NCBI GenBank assembly: GCA_934358405.1
Contig: CAKRKL010000005.1
Coordinates: 1 to 43,521, forward strand
Direction of reading: 5' to 3'
DNA: 43,521 nucleotides
Origin: an uncultured Blautia sp.
GTDB lineage: Bacteria > Bacillota > Clostridia > Lachnospirales > Lachnospiraceae
The translations under genes and the position numbers were made by a program. Shown here piece by piece: positions 1-7,826 of the stretch (positions within the stretch are counted from its first letter, which is position 1; each line of letters opens with the position of its first letter). The notes under the pieces are model-generated. The model did not search any database. It saw only the letters and a list, made by a program, of their open reading frames with translations, and was not told the DNA's origin.

Positions 1-549
1 GGCGGCAGCTCCCGTATTGGCTATATGCTGCAAAAGGACCATCTCCTGGAGTGGCGCAGTGTCTACCGCAATGTTCTCCTTGGACTGGAAATACGAGGGG
101 AGCTTACAAAGGAAAAGCTCTCCTATGTGGATGAACTGCTGAAGCTTTATGAACTGGATAAGTTCCGGAGCAGCCGTCCAAGCCAGCTCTCCGGCGGCAT
201 GCGTCAGCGTGCGGCACTGATCCGTACCCTGGCATTAAAGCCGGATCTTCTGCTCCTTGACGAGCCCTTCTCAGCGCTTGACTACCAGACACGGCTGAAT
301 GTAAGTGATGACATTGGAAAAATCCTGAAAAAGCAAAAGAAGCCGGCAATTCTGGTTACTCATGATATTTCCGAAGCCATCAGCATGGCAGACCGGGTAC
401 TGATCCTTTCCCGGCGTCCTGCCTCTGTGGTAAAAATCGTTCCCATAAATCTGAATCTGGAAGACCGCACGCCCCTTGCCTCAAGGAATGCGCCTGCTTT
501 CAAATCCTATTTCAACCTCATCTGGAAGGAGCTGAATCAGAATGCATGA
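1..549 (+). CDS. ABC transporter ATP-binding protein, SsuB/TauB type (5' truncated by window edge)
   Basis: This is the cytoplasmic ATPase of a nitrate/sulfonate/taurine-type importer. The frame is open from base 1, so the Walker A loop and start lie outside the window. Visible motifs are the Q-loop (MLQKD, near base 25), the ABC signature LSGGMRQR, Walker B LLLLDEPFSALD and the switch histidine in LVTHD. The stop overlaps the start of the permease gene by 8 bp, the usual arrangement for translational coupling in an ssuBC-like operon. The substrate cannot be told from the ATPase. No substrate-binding protein is in the window, so it presumably lies upstream. Family call is firm; the sulfonate label is inferred. 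Confidence 0.9.
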   Translation, partial: GGSSRIGYMLQKDHLLEWRSVYRNVLLGLEIRGELTKEKLSYVDELLKLYELDKFRSSRPSQLSGGMRQRAALIRTLALKPDLLLLDEPFSALDYQTRLNVSDDIGKILKKQKKPAILVTHDISEAISMADRVLILSRRPASVVKIVPINLNLEDRTPLASRNAPAFKSYFNLIWKELNQNA

Positions 550-1417
550 ACCCTCCCACGCACAAAAAGCATATCTTGCGCGGCAGAAAAGGGACCGTTG
601 TCTTGTTGTTGGTGCAAGACTTCTGGTCTTTCTTATTTTCCTGGCACAATGGGAAATCCTGGCATGGCTTGGCTGGATCGATTCCTTTATTTTCAGCAGC
701 CCCTCCATGATCTTTCAGACCTTTGTGAAAATGGCAGAGGATCAGTCTCTTTTTGTCCACATTGGCGCTACCTTAAAGGAAACCCTTCTTAGCTTCGCCT
801 TCGTGGTTCTGGCAGGGCTTGGAATCTCCGTTTTACTGTGGAGCTGTCCCCGTCTTGCAAAGGTGCTGGAGCCTTACCTGGTGGTCCTGAACAGCCTGCC
901 AAAGTCCGCCCTGGCACCTCTTCTCATTGTATGGCTGGGTGCCAGACAGCGCACCATCATCGTAGCCGGAATGTCCGTGGCCATCTTCGGCTGCATCCTG
1001 AATCTGTACACAGGCTTCGGGGAAGTGAATCCGGAGAAGCTGAAGCTGATCCGCACTCTCGGAGGCGGCAAGAAGGAGGAACTTCTGAAAATTGTTCTGC
1101 CCTCCTGTATTCCTCTGATCCTTGCAAATATGAAGGTAAATATCGGTCTTTGCCTGGTGGGCGTGATCATTGGGGAATTCATTGGTGCAAGGCAGGGACT
1201 TGGATACCTGATCATATATGGAAGTCAGACATTCCAGCAGGTATGCATTCTGAAGCTTTTTCCATGTTCTATTTTACACATTTCATCTTTCACGCTGTTA
1301 TTTCCAGTTACAGCGGCGTTTTTGCAGTTCACTTTATTTAGCAGTGAGCTGCATTCTCTTTTCTTTCCATTTTTTATAACGAAGCGGTTTACGATTTTCC
1401 TTCAAAAAAGAAAATAA
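542..1417 (+). CDS. ABC transporter permease, SsuC type, C-terminus replaced by an insertion (chimeric)
   Basis: This is the membrane subunit partnering the upstream ATPase (BPD_transp_1 family). The EAA-type cytoplasmic loop is seen as IRTLGGGKKEELLKIVLP, and the family-typical segment ends GLGYLIIYGSQTF at codon 231 (TTC, 1232-1234). After that, the last 60 residues (1235-1414) are Phe/Ser/Leu-rich and do not look like the family's final helix. The expected ending (TWVLMSIVILCIIAMLLYG, then AFIEKYYQKKL) is found 4.57 kb downstream at 5806-5910. The gene is therefore interrupted by an element that supplies a foreign tail and stop. The foreign tail contains a hydrophobic stretch that could span the membrane, so residual function cannot be excluded. 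Uninterrupted length would be 265 aa, normal for SsuC. Confidence 0.88.
   Translation: MHEPSHAQKAYLARQKRDRCLVVGARLLVFLIFLAQWEILAWLGWIDSFIFSSPSMIFQTFVKMAEDQSLFVHIGATLKETLLSFAFVVLAGLGISVLLWSCPRLAKVLEPYLVVLNSLPKSALAPLLIVWLGARQRTIIVAGMSVAIFGCILNLYTGFGEVNPEKLKLIRTLGGGKKEELLKIVLPSCIPLILANMKVNIGLCLVGVIIGEFIGARQGLGYLIIYGSQTFQQVCILKLFPCSILHISSFTLLFPVTAAFLQFTLFSSELHSLFFPFFITKRFTIFLQKRK
1213..1253. other. attL junction (permease / element left end)
   Basis: Chromosomal permease codons run up to TTC at 1232-1234. Element sequence follows, with the arm CATTCTGA at 1246-1253, 11 nt after the TTC. The matching arm TCAGAATG lies 12 nt before the TTC at the other end. The crossover is inferred to be within TT or TTC. 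The extent given assumes a site of about 40 bp centred on TT; only the arms and the shared TTC are seen directly. Confidence 0.75.
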
Positions 1418-1445
1418 ATTTGGGAAAAATACAGGATTTCTTTTT

Positions 1446-1937
1446 TCAGCCTTTCAGGCAGTCAAATGCGATTCTTTCGTCTCCTCTTTCCAGGTAGATA
1501 ATTCCGCATTCCTGAAAGCCGAATTTCTTCAAAGCCCCCTGCATGGGCTTATTGTCCCGGTGGGTGTCAATACGCAGGTAGCCGCTTTTTTCCATTCCAA
1601 AGGTAAAGGCTGCACGGGTGACGCCTTTGGTCTGTCCGTCAGAAGCTACTCTGTGGATCACACCGTATGGCTTCTGGTTACTGTGCCATGCGCCGTTTTC
1701 GATCACATGGTAAGTAGGGTCCTCTCCAATAAAAAATACGAAGGTTCCCACGATTTTGCCATTTTCCTCACACACATAGGAAATTCCCTGTTTTACATCA
1801 TTTTCTACTGTGGAAACCTCCGGGTAGCGGTCTTCCCACTGATTGGGATTTCCGTTGTTTTTCATAAATTCTCTGGCGGTCTTATATAAGTCCAGAATCT
1901 GGGGCAGATCCTGAGGGGTGGATTTTCTTATGTTCAT
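1446..1937 (-). CDS. GNAT family N-acetyltransferase (element cargo)
   Basis: This 163-aa protein has the GNAT fold. It starts MNIRKSTPQDLPQILDLYKTA (beta1-alpha1), has a central IVGTFVFFIGE strand, an acetyl-CoA-binding region near VIHRVASDGQTKGVTRAAF, and a C-terminal LRIDTHRDNKPMQGALKKFGFQ followed by YLERGDERIAFD. Such proteins transfer an acetyl group from acetyl-CoA to an amine; the substrate here is unknown. AGGAAA precedes the ATG. It has its own extended -10 promoter at 2016-2045, downstream of the recombinase gene, and lies at the left end of the element, so it reads as cargo rather than part of the recombination machinery. Confidence 0.85.
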   Translation of the reverse strand: MNIRKSTPQDLPQILDLYKTAREFMKNNGNPNQWEDRYPEVSTVENDVKQGISYVCEENGKIVGTFVFFIGEDPTYHVIENGAWHSNQKPYGVIHRVASDGQTKGVTRAAFTFGMEKSGYLRIDTHRDNKPMQGALKKFGFQECGIIYLERGDERIAFDCLKG

Positions 1938-2015
1938 TTTGGTTTCCTTTCTGTCAGACTGATTTTTTGTTACCTGTCAATTGAAAAATAACACGCCTTC
2001 CGGCGCTTAATCTGT

Positions 2016-2045
2016 AGTATAGCATATTCTGCAAAGCTCACACAA
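2016..2045 (-). promoter_or_regulatory. Extended -10 promoter for the GNAT gene
   Basis: On the minus strand the -35-like TTGTGT (2040-2045) is followed after 18 nt by TGC-TATACT (-10 at 2016-2021), an extended -10. It sits between the recombinase stop and the GNAT start, so the GNAT gene can be expressed separately. Confidence 0.5.
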
Positions 2046-2081
2046 GGACATTGTCTGTCCCCATAAAGGCATTACTTTGCT

Positions 2082-3830
2082 TTAAGGAACCTGAAACTTC
2101 TTCGTTTCTTTTTCTCCTTTTAGAAGGATTTCTATCCTTTCTGGGAATACTATGATTTTTTCGGCTGTTTCCAGCATACAGAAAATGACGGCTTTTGAAA
2201 TGCATTGATTTTTCACGAAAAACTGCCGGATTGTTTCCAGCCGCACTTCTGGCGTAGGGAAAGATCTGTGGAACTTTTCCTTTGGATGGTTCCATGTGTT
2301 TTGTTCTTGCAATTTGTTTTGCAGGTCAAGCTGTTTTTCTTTGTAAAGTGATTCGTCAATAATGCCTTCTAAATATTTTTCCAGGAGAAGGGATTGCTGC
2401 TGGCGGAGTTTTTGATCGTATTGCTGGGAGTGGATCTGCTCTTTTTGCCAGGTTTCCTGCAGGCATTCTTTTAGGAGCTTTAGAAAGATTTTCGTCAACG
2501 ACTCTTCTAGTTCTGGAGTGAGCACAAATTTATTGCCGCTGGAAAAAACACTGCACGGTAAAAGATTATCACTGCTTAAACCGCCTCCATCACACGAAAA
2601 TCCCTCTTTGCGCCCCCAAACCACCAGCATAGAAAACAAAGCATTCTCTTCCAGATGAATATTAGCACAGCCGCCTTCTTTTCCTGTTTTGGTTCTGCCT
2701 TGTTCCAGGTAAGTGCGGCATTTCCACTGGCAGATTTTGTCATGCTTTCGCTTTCTGGTGGTGCGGTAAAAGGGGGCGCCGCACAGGCCGCAGACCAGCT
2801 TGCCACTTAATATGTATTTTCCAGGATTGATGCCTGGATACCTGCTTGCATATCTGTCATGATGTCTCTTTTCCCCTATTCTTTTTCCAGAAACTGCGTT
2901 AATTTTTACTTTCCTGGATTCTTCTTTGCTGAATTCTTCTTTGTTTGATTTTTCTTCACACGATTCTCCGCTGCAGACCTCTCCATTTTTTCTCCCTGCC
3001 CGTTTGTCAATTTCCTGGTTTGCCCTCTCCCACAACTCCTTGGACACAATGGCTGGAATCCGGTTTTCATAGACATATTGATCTCCATTTGGATTTTTTA
3101 CGGTTTGTTTGGTGGCGAAATCAAAGTGCCTGCGGTTCATGACCACTGTCCCTTTGTTGATGGGATTGCGGATCATCCGGCGGATGTCGGAATCGGAAAA
3201 ATAATTTCCGTTTCGTTTTCGCACTCCTTTTTCCCGCAGAATCCGGGCAATGGTCCTGCTGCCATATCCTGCGGCGCACAGCTCATACATCTGGCGTTTC
3301 ACCTGCGCTTCCTCTTCTATGATTCCAAAGCTTTTATCTGGCAGTTTCCGGTAGCCGTAGGTGTTGGAGGTGAGCATCAGGGCATTTCCTGTCTGCTGGC
3401 GGTGTTTGTGAGCATTGTTTATTTTTCGGCTTAGCTCCCGGCTGTACTCCTCTGCCAGAATGGCCTTGATTCCCGTGATCAGACTGTCATCTGCCGTGTA
3501 AAACCGCTGTTCCAGGTACAAATAAAGCTTTTTCCTGCAGGATACCAGCCTGTCGATAAAAATGTACCAGTCTTTTGTGTTTCGCATGAGACGGTCCTGG
3601 GATTTAATCACCACCACGTCAAACCGGTTTCCAAGAAGATCCTCAAAAAGCCGCTGGTACTGTTCCCTTCCCCGGACGCTAGTGCCAGATCTGCTTTCAA
3701 TGTATTCGTCTGCCAGAAACCAGTTCAGGCGGCGGACGCATTCTCTTGCCTCCGCCGCCTGTCTGATCAGGGCGTCCCTCTGGCACTCTTCCTCCGTGCT
3801 GCATCTGCAGTAGATGACGGCACGGATCAT
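2082..3830 (-). CDS. Large serine recombinase
   Basis: This 582-aa protein is the likely integrase/excisionase of the element. The N-terminal resolvase domain (about 1-150) begins MIRAVIYCRCSTEEE, with the catalytic serine in the CRCS motif and the arginine-bearing SQDRLMRN. The recombinase domain follows (about 155-280, GYRKLPDKSFGIIEEEAQVKRQMYE and GTVVMNRRHFDFATKQT). A lysine/glutamate-rich linker (about 285-335) looks expanded relative to relatives. Next come a zinc ribbon (CGLCGAPFYR, later WKC and GGCANIHL) and a long coiled-coil with a C-terminal beta segment. It overlaps the upstream 63-aa gene by 4 bp (ATGA). Nothing suggests inactivation. Alternative roles such as inversion are less likely given the att structure. 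Confidence 0.93.
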   Translation of the reverse strand: MIRAVIYCRCSTEEECQRDALIRQAAEARECVRRLNWFLADEYIESRSGTSVRGREQYQRLFEDLLGNRFDVVVIKSQDRLMRNTKDWYIFIDRLVSCRKKLYLYLEQRFYTADDSLITGIKAILAEEYSRELSRKINNAHKHRQQTGNALMLTSNTYGYRKLPDKSFGIIEEEAQVKRQMYELCAAGYGSRTIARILREKGVRKRNGNYFSDSDIRRMIRNPINKGTVVMNRRHFDFATKQTVKNPNGDQYVYENRIPAIVSKELWERANQEIDKRAGRKNGEVCSGESCEEKSNKEEFSKEESRKVKINAVSGKRIGEKRHHDRYASRYPGINPGKYILSGKLVCGLCGAPFYRTTRKRKHDKICQWKCRTYLEQGRTKTGKEGGCANIHLEENALFSMLVVWGRKEGFSCDGGGLSSDNLLPCSVFSSGNKFVLTPELEESLTKIFLKLLKECLQETWQKEQIHSQQYDQKLRQQQSLLLEKYLEGIIDESLYKEKQLDLQNKLQEQNTWNHPKEKFHRSFPTPEVRLETIRQFFVKNQCISKAVIFCMLETAEKIIVFPERIEILLKGEKETKKFQVP

Positions 3831-4018
3831 AAAAAGCTGCCTTCGTACTTATTTATTTTTTCTTTCAGGGCAATTTTTTCAAGTGGGGAAATCAGTTTCT
3901 CGCCCTCTAAAATATCCGCAAGATATTCCAGAATCTTCCTCTTGGAAAAGAGAGCAGACATTTCTTCCGGAAAATTATTTTTCCCATTTCCTGTGTTTCC
4001 CTTTTCGCACTGGAGCAT
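3827..4018 (-). CDS. Small SHOCT-like protein preceding the recombinase
   Basis: This 63-aa protein has a basic/amphipathic C-terminal half (KRKILEYLADILEGEKLISPLEKIALKEKINK) recalling the short SHOCT-like helical pair found in small proteins coded next to Clostridial serine recombinases. GAGGAAAT precedes the ATG, and its stop overlaps the recombinase ATG (ATGA), implying coupled translation. It could act as an accessory or directionality factor, but that is inferred from position only. Confidence 0.6.
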   Translation of the reverse strand: MLQCEKGNTGNGKNNFPEEMSALFSKRKILEYLADILEGEKLISPLEKIALKEKINKYEGSFL

Positions 4019-4154
4019 AGCACATTTCCTCGCTGACTGGCAACAGAATCAGGAAATCCATATCAGAGCAAGTTTGAGATTCCCGGATTCGCTTTTTGTT
4101 ATTATATGCAAGTCAGCGGCATAAATAGCACTCTCATATTTGCGGTAGCTATAG

Positions 4155-4391
4155 TCATTTGCTTGGCGGCGTATCAATCATGTGCCATTCCCATTCCGGA
4201 TTGATGACTGCATCCGCACTTTCCAGAACAGCGCAGTCTTTGTCGCAGCCGTCCACCGCACAGGAGCATGCCATGCCAGCCTTCTCAAAGTGCCCCGGTT
4301 CTCCCTCGTAGCGCACACACCACAGTCCCCGGTAGTGCATCCGCTTGCAAAGACCGTATTCGTATTCGTATTTTACTGTTTTTTCTCCCAT
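4155..4391 (-). CDS. Small cysteine-rich protein, function unknown
   Basis: This 78-aa protein has a good ribosome site (AAGGAGACACATAAAAT before the ATG). It is hydrophilic and has six cysteines, four of them clustered in MACSCAVDGCDKDCAVLE, which suggests metal binding or disulfides. It lies inside the inserted element, between the recombinase block and the DUF4832 gene, on the same strand as both. I do not recognise a family. Codon use and RBS support a real gene; the function is open. Confidence 0.6.
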   Translation of the reverse strand: MGEKTVKYEYEYGLCKRMHYRGLWCVRYEGEPGHFEKAGMACSCAVDGCDKDCAVLESADAVINPEWEWHMIDTPPSK

Positions 4392-4454
4392 ATTTTATGT
4401 GTCTCCTTCTGCTTGAATTTTCTCTATCATTCTATCTGCCAAATCATTTCGTTG

Positions 4455-5741
4455 TCATAGTCCATCCCACAAAATGTTTTTTCCATCCTCATATCCGTAT
4501 TTCATTGCCAGTCTTACCTGGGGGCTGCCCGTCATGGGATCCTCGATTCCTACAGACAGGCGGTATCCTTTCTTCAGAAGATTTGTCACCTTTTCTGTTG
4601 CAAACAAGGTTTCTGTTTTCACCTTTTCTCCTGGCAAAACCTGGGACAGCTTGATCTTCACCTGTGGTTTCTCCACAATTTTCCCTTCCGGATTTTCCAG
4701 ATACAGATACGTTTTCCAATCTCCATAAAAGGGAGCTGCACCGTCATTTTCCCAGGTCAGTTCCAAAAGGTTTCTTCTCCATCTGGCCTTCGAAATCCAA
4801 AGCCGGTATCCCATGTTTTTAAGAAGCTGATCATACCCCTCTTTATAAGCCCGCTCTGCAACATTTGGTCCCAAGAATGTAGTATGGGACAGGCGAAGCA
4901 GTTCTATGGTTTCCTTCACATTCGTCTGCAACAATTCTTCCATAGGCAGGGAACTGGTCAGCTCCCCTCCTGAGGGTGCCTTTTTCCAGAAGTCTGGCAT
5001 AGGACACATGGCGTTTTCTTCCATGGTCTGGTTGTAGGTGCCGCCCTCCTGGATCCATTTAAGCCACTCCTTTGTGTCCTCTTTTTTCCCGGCAACATCG
5101 TTATACAAGCCCATGCTATATGTATTTGTAATGGAAAAAGGCCTTCTCATAAGAAAAAAGGCCTTGGGAAAGGCTTCCAGCCAGGATGTTACATACTGGT
5201 TTCTGACTTGTTCCTTTGGCATTCGTTTGATTCCCTGTCCATAATTCACATGCCACTCGCCCCAATGGCCCAGGCTTCCAAGCTCAATAAAAGAGATCAG
5301 ACCATCTTTTCCCAGATGCTCTCCCATGGCCTGCACGGCACGGCTGTGATACCGGATCAGAAGTTCATTGTTATAATCCGGGGCAAAGCCCCTCCCGTAA
5401 GCCCCTTCATACCAGGTTCCGTCTCTGTCGGTCTTTTCGTACAGCCACTTGGGGATATCCATATGAGGCTTGTCTCCCGGAATGTCACAGACAAAGCGCA
5501 GCACCAGATGCTTTCCCTCTTTTCGCCATCTGGCCAGCTGGTTTTCCCTCTCGATTGTTTCCCAGTCAAAAACACCTTCCTCCGGCTCAAGCTCTGCCCA
5601 GGTGATATCCATATACAGAAGGAAAATGTCCTGGCTGATTTCCAAATTCCACGCACCTGGCGCATATCCCATAAGAGGATTGCCGAAAGCTTCCTCTGAT
5701 TTTTGAAACTGCTTTCTATTTTCTTTTCCAAACTTCCACAT
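4455..5741 (-). CDS. DUF4832-type glycoside hydrolase-like protein (element cargo)
   Basis: This 428-aa protein has the (beta/alpha)8 features of DUF4832/GH42-like proteins. The N-terminus NPLMGYAPGAW is followed by LYMDITWAELEPEEGVFDWETIERE, the usual beta-strand and helix of a TIM-barrel glycosidase. Next come HLVLRFVCDIPG and FIELGSLGHWGEWH, where the Glu after FI is in the position of an acid/base residue. The C-terminal third (about 310-428) is a beta-sandwich-like region with ENDGAAPFYGDWKTYLYLENPEG. There is no signal peptide, so it is predicted cytoplasmic. RBS AGGAGA is 6 nt upstream. Substrate is unknown. It is the element's largest cargo gene and transcribes away from attR. Confidence 0.75.
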   Translation of the reverse strand: MWKFGKENRKQFQKSEEAFGNPLMGYAPGAWNLEISQDIFLLYMDITWAELEPEEGVFDWETIERENQLARWRKEGKHLVLRFVCDIPGDKPHMDIPKWLYEKTDRDGTWYEGAYGRGFAPDYNNELLIRYHSRAVQAMGEHLGKDGLISFIELGSLGHWGEWHVNYGQGIKRMPKEQVRNQYVTSWLEAFPKAFFLMRRPFSITNTYSMGLYNDVAGKKEDTKEWLKWIQEGGTYNQTMEENAMCPMPDFWKKAPSGGELTSSLPMEELLQTNVKETIELLRLSHTTFLGPNVAERAYKEGYDQLLKNMGYRLWISKARWRRNLLELTWENDGAAPFYGDWKTYLYLENPEGKIVEKPQVKIKLSQVLPGEKVKTETLFATEKVTNLLKKGYRLSVGIEDPMTGSPQVRLAMKYGYEDGKNILWDGL

Positions 5742-5782
5742 ATATTCTCCTGCTGCCAGAGCGTTTTTTACGCATTTTTCTA

Positions 5783-5824
5783 TCAGAATGTGCAGTCACA
5801 GCTTCAAGCTTACCTGGGTTCTTA
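5783..5824. other. attR junction (element right end / permease)
   Basis: The element arm TCAGAATG is at 5783-5790, then 12 nt, then TTC (5803-5805), after which the permease reading frame resumes with AAG CTT ACC TGG. This arm is the exact reverse complement of the arm at 1246-1253. In a circular form the two would be spaced 26 nt apart around TT, forming attP. The extent is inferred from symmetry. Confidence 0.75.
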
Positions 5825-5910
5825 TGTCCATTGTGATCCTGTGTATCATTGCCATGCTTTTGTACGGAATTCTGGCTTTCATTGAAAAATACTATCAGAA
5901 AAAGCTGTAA
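5806..5910 (+). pseudogene. Displaced 3' end of the ssuC-like permease gene
   Basis: In the frame starting AAG at 5806, the sequence reads KLTWVLMSIVILCIIAMLLYG, then a short hydrophobic run and IEKYYQKKL, and a TAA at 5908-5910. This is the typical last transmembrane helix and basic tail of an SsuC permease and has no start codon or RBS of its own. It is the piece missing from the gene at 542-1417. A terminator follows 33 nt later, where the original operon would have ended. Confidence 0.88.
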
Positions 5911-5942
5911 CAGGAACAGCTTTTACTTTAGAAATGTGATAA

Positions 5943-5985
5943 GGCAGGGAATGTATTTTCACGGAACATTCTCTGCCTTTTATTT
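5943..5985 (+). terminator. Rho-independent terminator of the original ABC operon
   Basis: GGCAGGGAATGT (5943-5954) pairs with ACATTCTCTGCC (5966-5977), with one mismatch, followed by TTTTATTT. It lies just beyond the displaced permease 3' end. Confidence 0.85.
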
Positions 5986-6038
5986 AACTTGGCCAAGCGG
6001 ATATTCCAGATCCGCCTCGCTGCTTGTTCATAACCGAA

Positions 6039-6764
6039 TCAATCCGCCATCTCAGCCAGTGCACTAATCCACTTCACTGCATTTTCCGTATGTTCGGAAT
6101 TTATCAGGATGCTGATCTTAACAGGCTCATATAATACCTCCAGCTCTTCGGCCAGGTCCTTGGAAGTAATGGCAATACTATAAGGGTCCTCCGGATCTCC
6201 CACCTTCTCATACACATCTTCCGGAAGAAGATCTCTTAAATTGGCGAAATACTCTTCCTTGTTCGTAAAGCTGTCGATATAAATCTCAGAGCCTACCAGC
6301 ACGTCTATGGCCTTTGCCGCCACCTTAGTGGTAAAGGACATCTGGCTGTAGGATTCCAGGGCCGCACCGTCTCCCTCTGTGCGAAGGCTTTCATCCACAG
6401 TAGCGATCTGGTAAGGATCATCCTGGATTCCCAAAAGCTTCTCCACGGATTCTTCTGCACCTTCCTGGTTGGAGCCGTAGGAATCAATAACCATCACTGT
6501 GAGAGCCGTATCGATCTGCGACTTTTCATAAATATCCTTCACCACAAAAATAAGTGCGATAGCTCCTGCTACAGCTGCCATCTGTGGCTTGTAATAGGTC
6601 CAGATATAACTAAGCTTGGCCCCCATGCCCATACCTGCAAGCTTCTCTCGTTCCAGCTGGCGCTTCTCTTTTTTCGTCAGATCAGATTCATGTTTGTTGT
6701 GGATATCATTCTCATCGATCTGCTTTGGTTCTTCCTGGTTTTCATCTTTTAATTCGATTCTCAT
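6039..6764 (-). CDS. Membrane-anchored hypothetical protein
   Basis: This 241-aa protein has a charged cytoplasmic N-terminus (about 1-48, rich in Glu/Lys), one transmembrane helix (about 58-75, AAVAGAIALIFVV) and an outward-facing domain of about 165 residues. That domain contains VMVIDSYGSNQEGAEESVEKLLG and ends ILINSEHTENAVKWISALAE. It is preceded by AGGAGA. It is a single gene; the neighbour on the same strand upstream is the DUF3825 gene, 135 nt away. I recognise no named domain; single-pass proteins like this are common in Lachnospiraceae. It could be a stress or envelope protein, but nothing in the sequence decides it. Confidence 0.8.
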   Translation of the reverse strand: MRIELKDENQEEPKQIDENDIHNKHESDLTKKEKRQLEREKLAGMGMGAKLSYIWTYYKPQMAAVAGAIALIFVVKDIYEKSQIDTALTVMVIDSYGSNQEGAEESVEKLLGIQDDPYQIATVDESLRTEGDGAALESYSQMSFTTKVAAKAIDVLVGSEIYIDSFTNKEEYFANLRDLLPEDVYEKVGDPEDPYSIAITSKDLAEELEVLYEPVKISILINSEHTENAVKWISALAEMAD

Positions 6765-6899
6765 TTGTTCTCCTGTGTTCTGTGATATTAATGTTACTAT
6801 TCTAACACCATTTTAAAGTTTTGAACAGTCTCACATAAGAAATCACAGTTCTTTCACACTTTTTCACAAAACGGGCATGTCGCCTGCCGGCATCACTTC

Positions 6900-7640
6900 T
6901 TAAGCCCGCAGCCAGCTTGTATCAAGTCTTGCCAGGAGTCTTGCATTATGGTACGCCATACGAAGAGTGAGGCAGGTCCGTCCCAGATATTTTGTCCCGT
7001 CCAGGGTTTTCATGCAGGCAAGGGCAAGGTCTGGCACACCAGGATTTTGCAGACAAATGGGAATCAGAAGCTGAATAGAATGATTGTAATATTGAGGAAT
7101 GGCAGCCTTGTAGTCTGACTCCAGGATCCGCCTTGTCTGCTGCAGTGCCCCGTCAAAAAGCTGTACCCGCATACCGCTTTCCCTGACCGCGGCAGGCAGG
7201 CGCTGTACATTGTCTTCATCATCAAAAATATGCTCATACTGGGGCACTACAGGCAGTTTGGTATCAAATACCAGATCCGATGGATTTTCCACATAGCTGG
7301 CGCGTTGCGGTAAATCCTTTATTTTGATTTTCAAAAGTGAATAATCTGTGTAAAAGCCTTCCAGAAACCATTTCTGTCTGTCCGGCACAGTATTGGGAAC
7401 AAAATACGCATAAATAGGCTGATAATACTGATTAAAGAGTCCCGTATGAAAAAGGGCATAGTCTTTTTCTTCTGTCACCTTGCCCTCCTCATACAATCTG
7501 CGAAAGGTATTTTCCAGATATCCCTTTAGGATCCCGTTATCTCCGGAGTCTCCAAAGCTCCATTTTTCCGGAGATATCCGGGCAAGATTCTGTATCTGAC
7601 GATTATAATTTCCGCAGTAGGTGAAATCAAATAGATTCAT
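6900..7640 (-). CDS. DUF3825 domain protein
   Basis: This 246-aa protein has the DUF3825 pattern: LFDFTYCGNYNRQIQNLA at the start, then PEKWSFG with ILKGYLENTFRRLYEEGKV. The centre has DYALFHTGLFNQYYQPIYAYF, and the C-terminus IPQYYNHSIQLLIPICL and RTCLTLRMAYHNARLLARLD. AGGAGG precedes the ATG. The family is of unknown biochemical role and elsewhere often sits with cold-shock or RNA-binding domains; here it stands alone and full length. It is cytoplasmic and has no membrane segment. Confidence 0.82.
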   Translation of the reverse strand: MNLFDFTYCGNYNRQIQNLARISPEKWSFGDSGDNGILKGYLENTFRRLYEEGKVTEEKDYALFHTGLFNQYYQPIYAYFVPNTVPDRQKWFLEGFYTDYSLLKIKIKDLPQRASYVENPSDLVFDTKLPVVPQYEHIFDDEDNVQRLPAAVRESGMRVQLFDGALQQTRRILESDYKAAIPQYYNHSIQLLIPICLQNPGVPDLALACMKTLDGTKYLGRTCLTLRMAYHNARLLARLDTSWLRA

Positions 7641-7826
7641 ACTGACCTCCTGTCCGTTCTTCTTCTCTTCTTTACATTTTATTGTGGAAAACAGCTGGCA
7701 GAACTGCCAGTTTCAGAAAAAATAAGCTCTGAATAAAGAGTAGCATATTCCGGGGAAAAGCTCAAGGAAAAGTGTTCGACCCTTTGCGACAGGGGGACGG
7801 GACGCTGGAGGGGGACGCTGAGGGAC

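Larger units (their letters stand above)
1232..5805. mobile_element. Serine-recombinase integrative element inserted in the ssuC-like permease gene
   Basis: The segment separates two parts of one permease gene. Its boundaries are a TTC shared by both junctions (1232-1234 and 5803-5805), so one copy plus the insert is 4571 bp. Joining the flanks at TTC gives an in-frame, family-like sequence (SQTFKLTWVLM). Joining the insert ends gives TCAGAATG - 26 nt - CATTCTGA, with the dyad centre exactly on the TT of TTC, as expected for the attP of a large serine recombinase. All five genes inside lie on the minus strand: DUF4832 protein, Cys-rich protein, 63-aa protein, recombinase and GNAT. No replication or conjugation genes are seen. 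The recombinase gene is not adjacent to either end, which is slightly unusual. Confidence 0.85.

Noticed and set aside
542..1417. The permease as an intact gene of normal 291-aa length
   Set aside because: Its last 60 residues do not resemble the family, and the expected ending is found downstream at 5806-5910.
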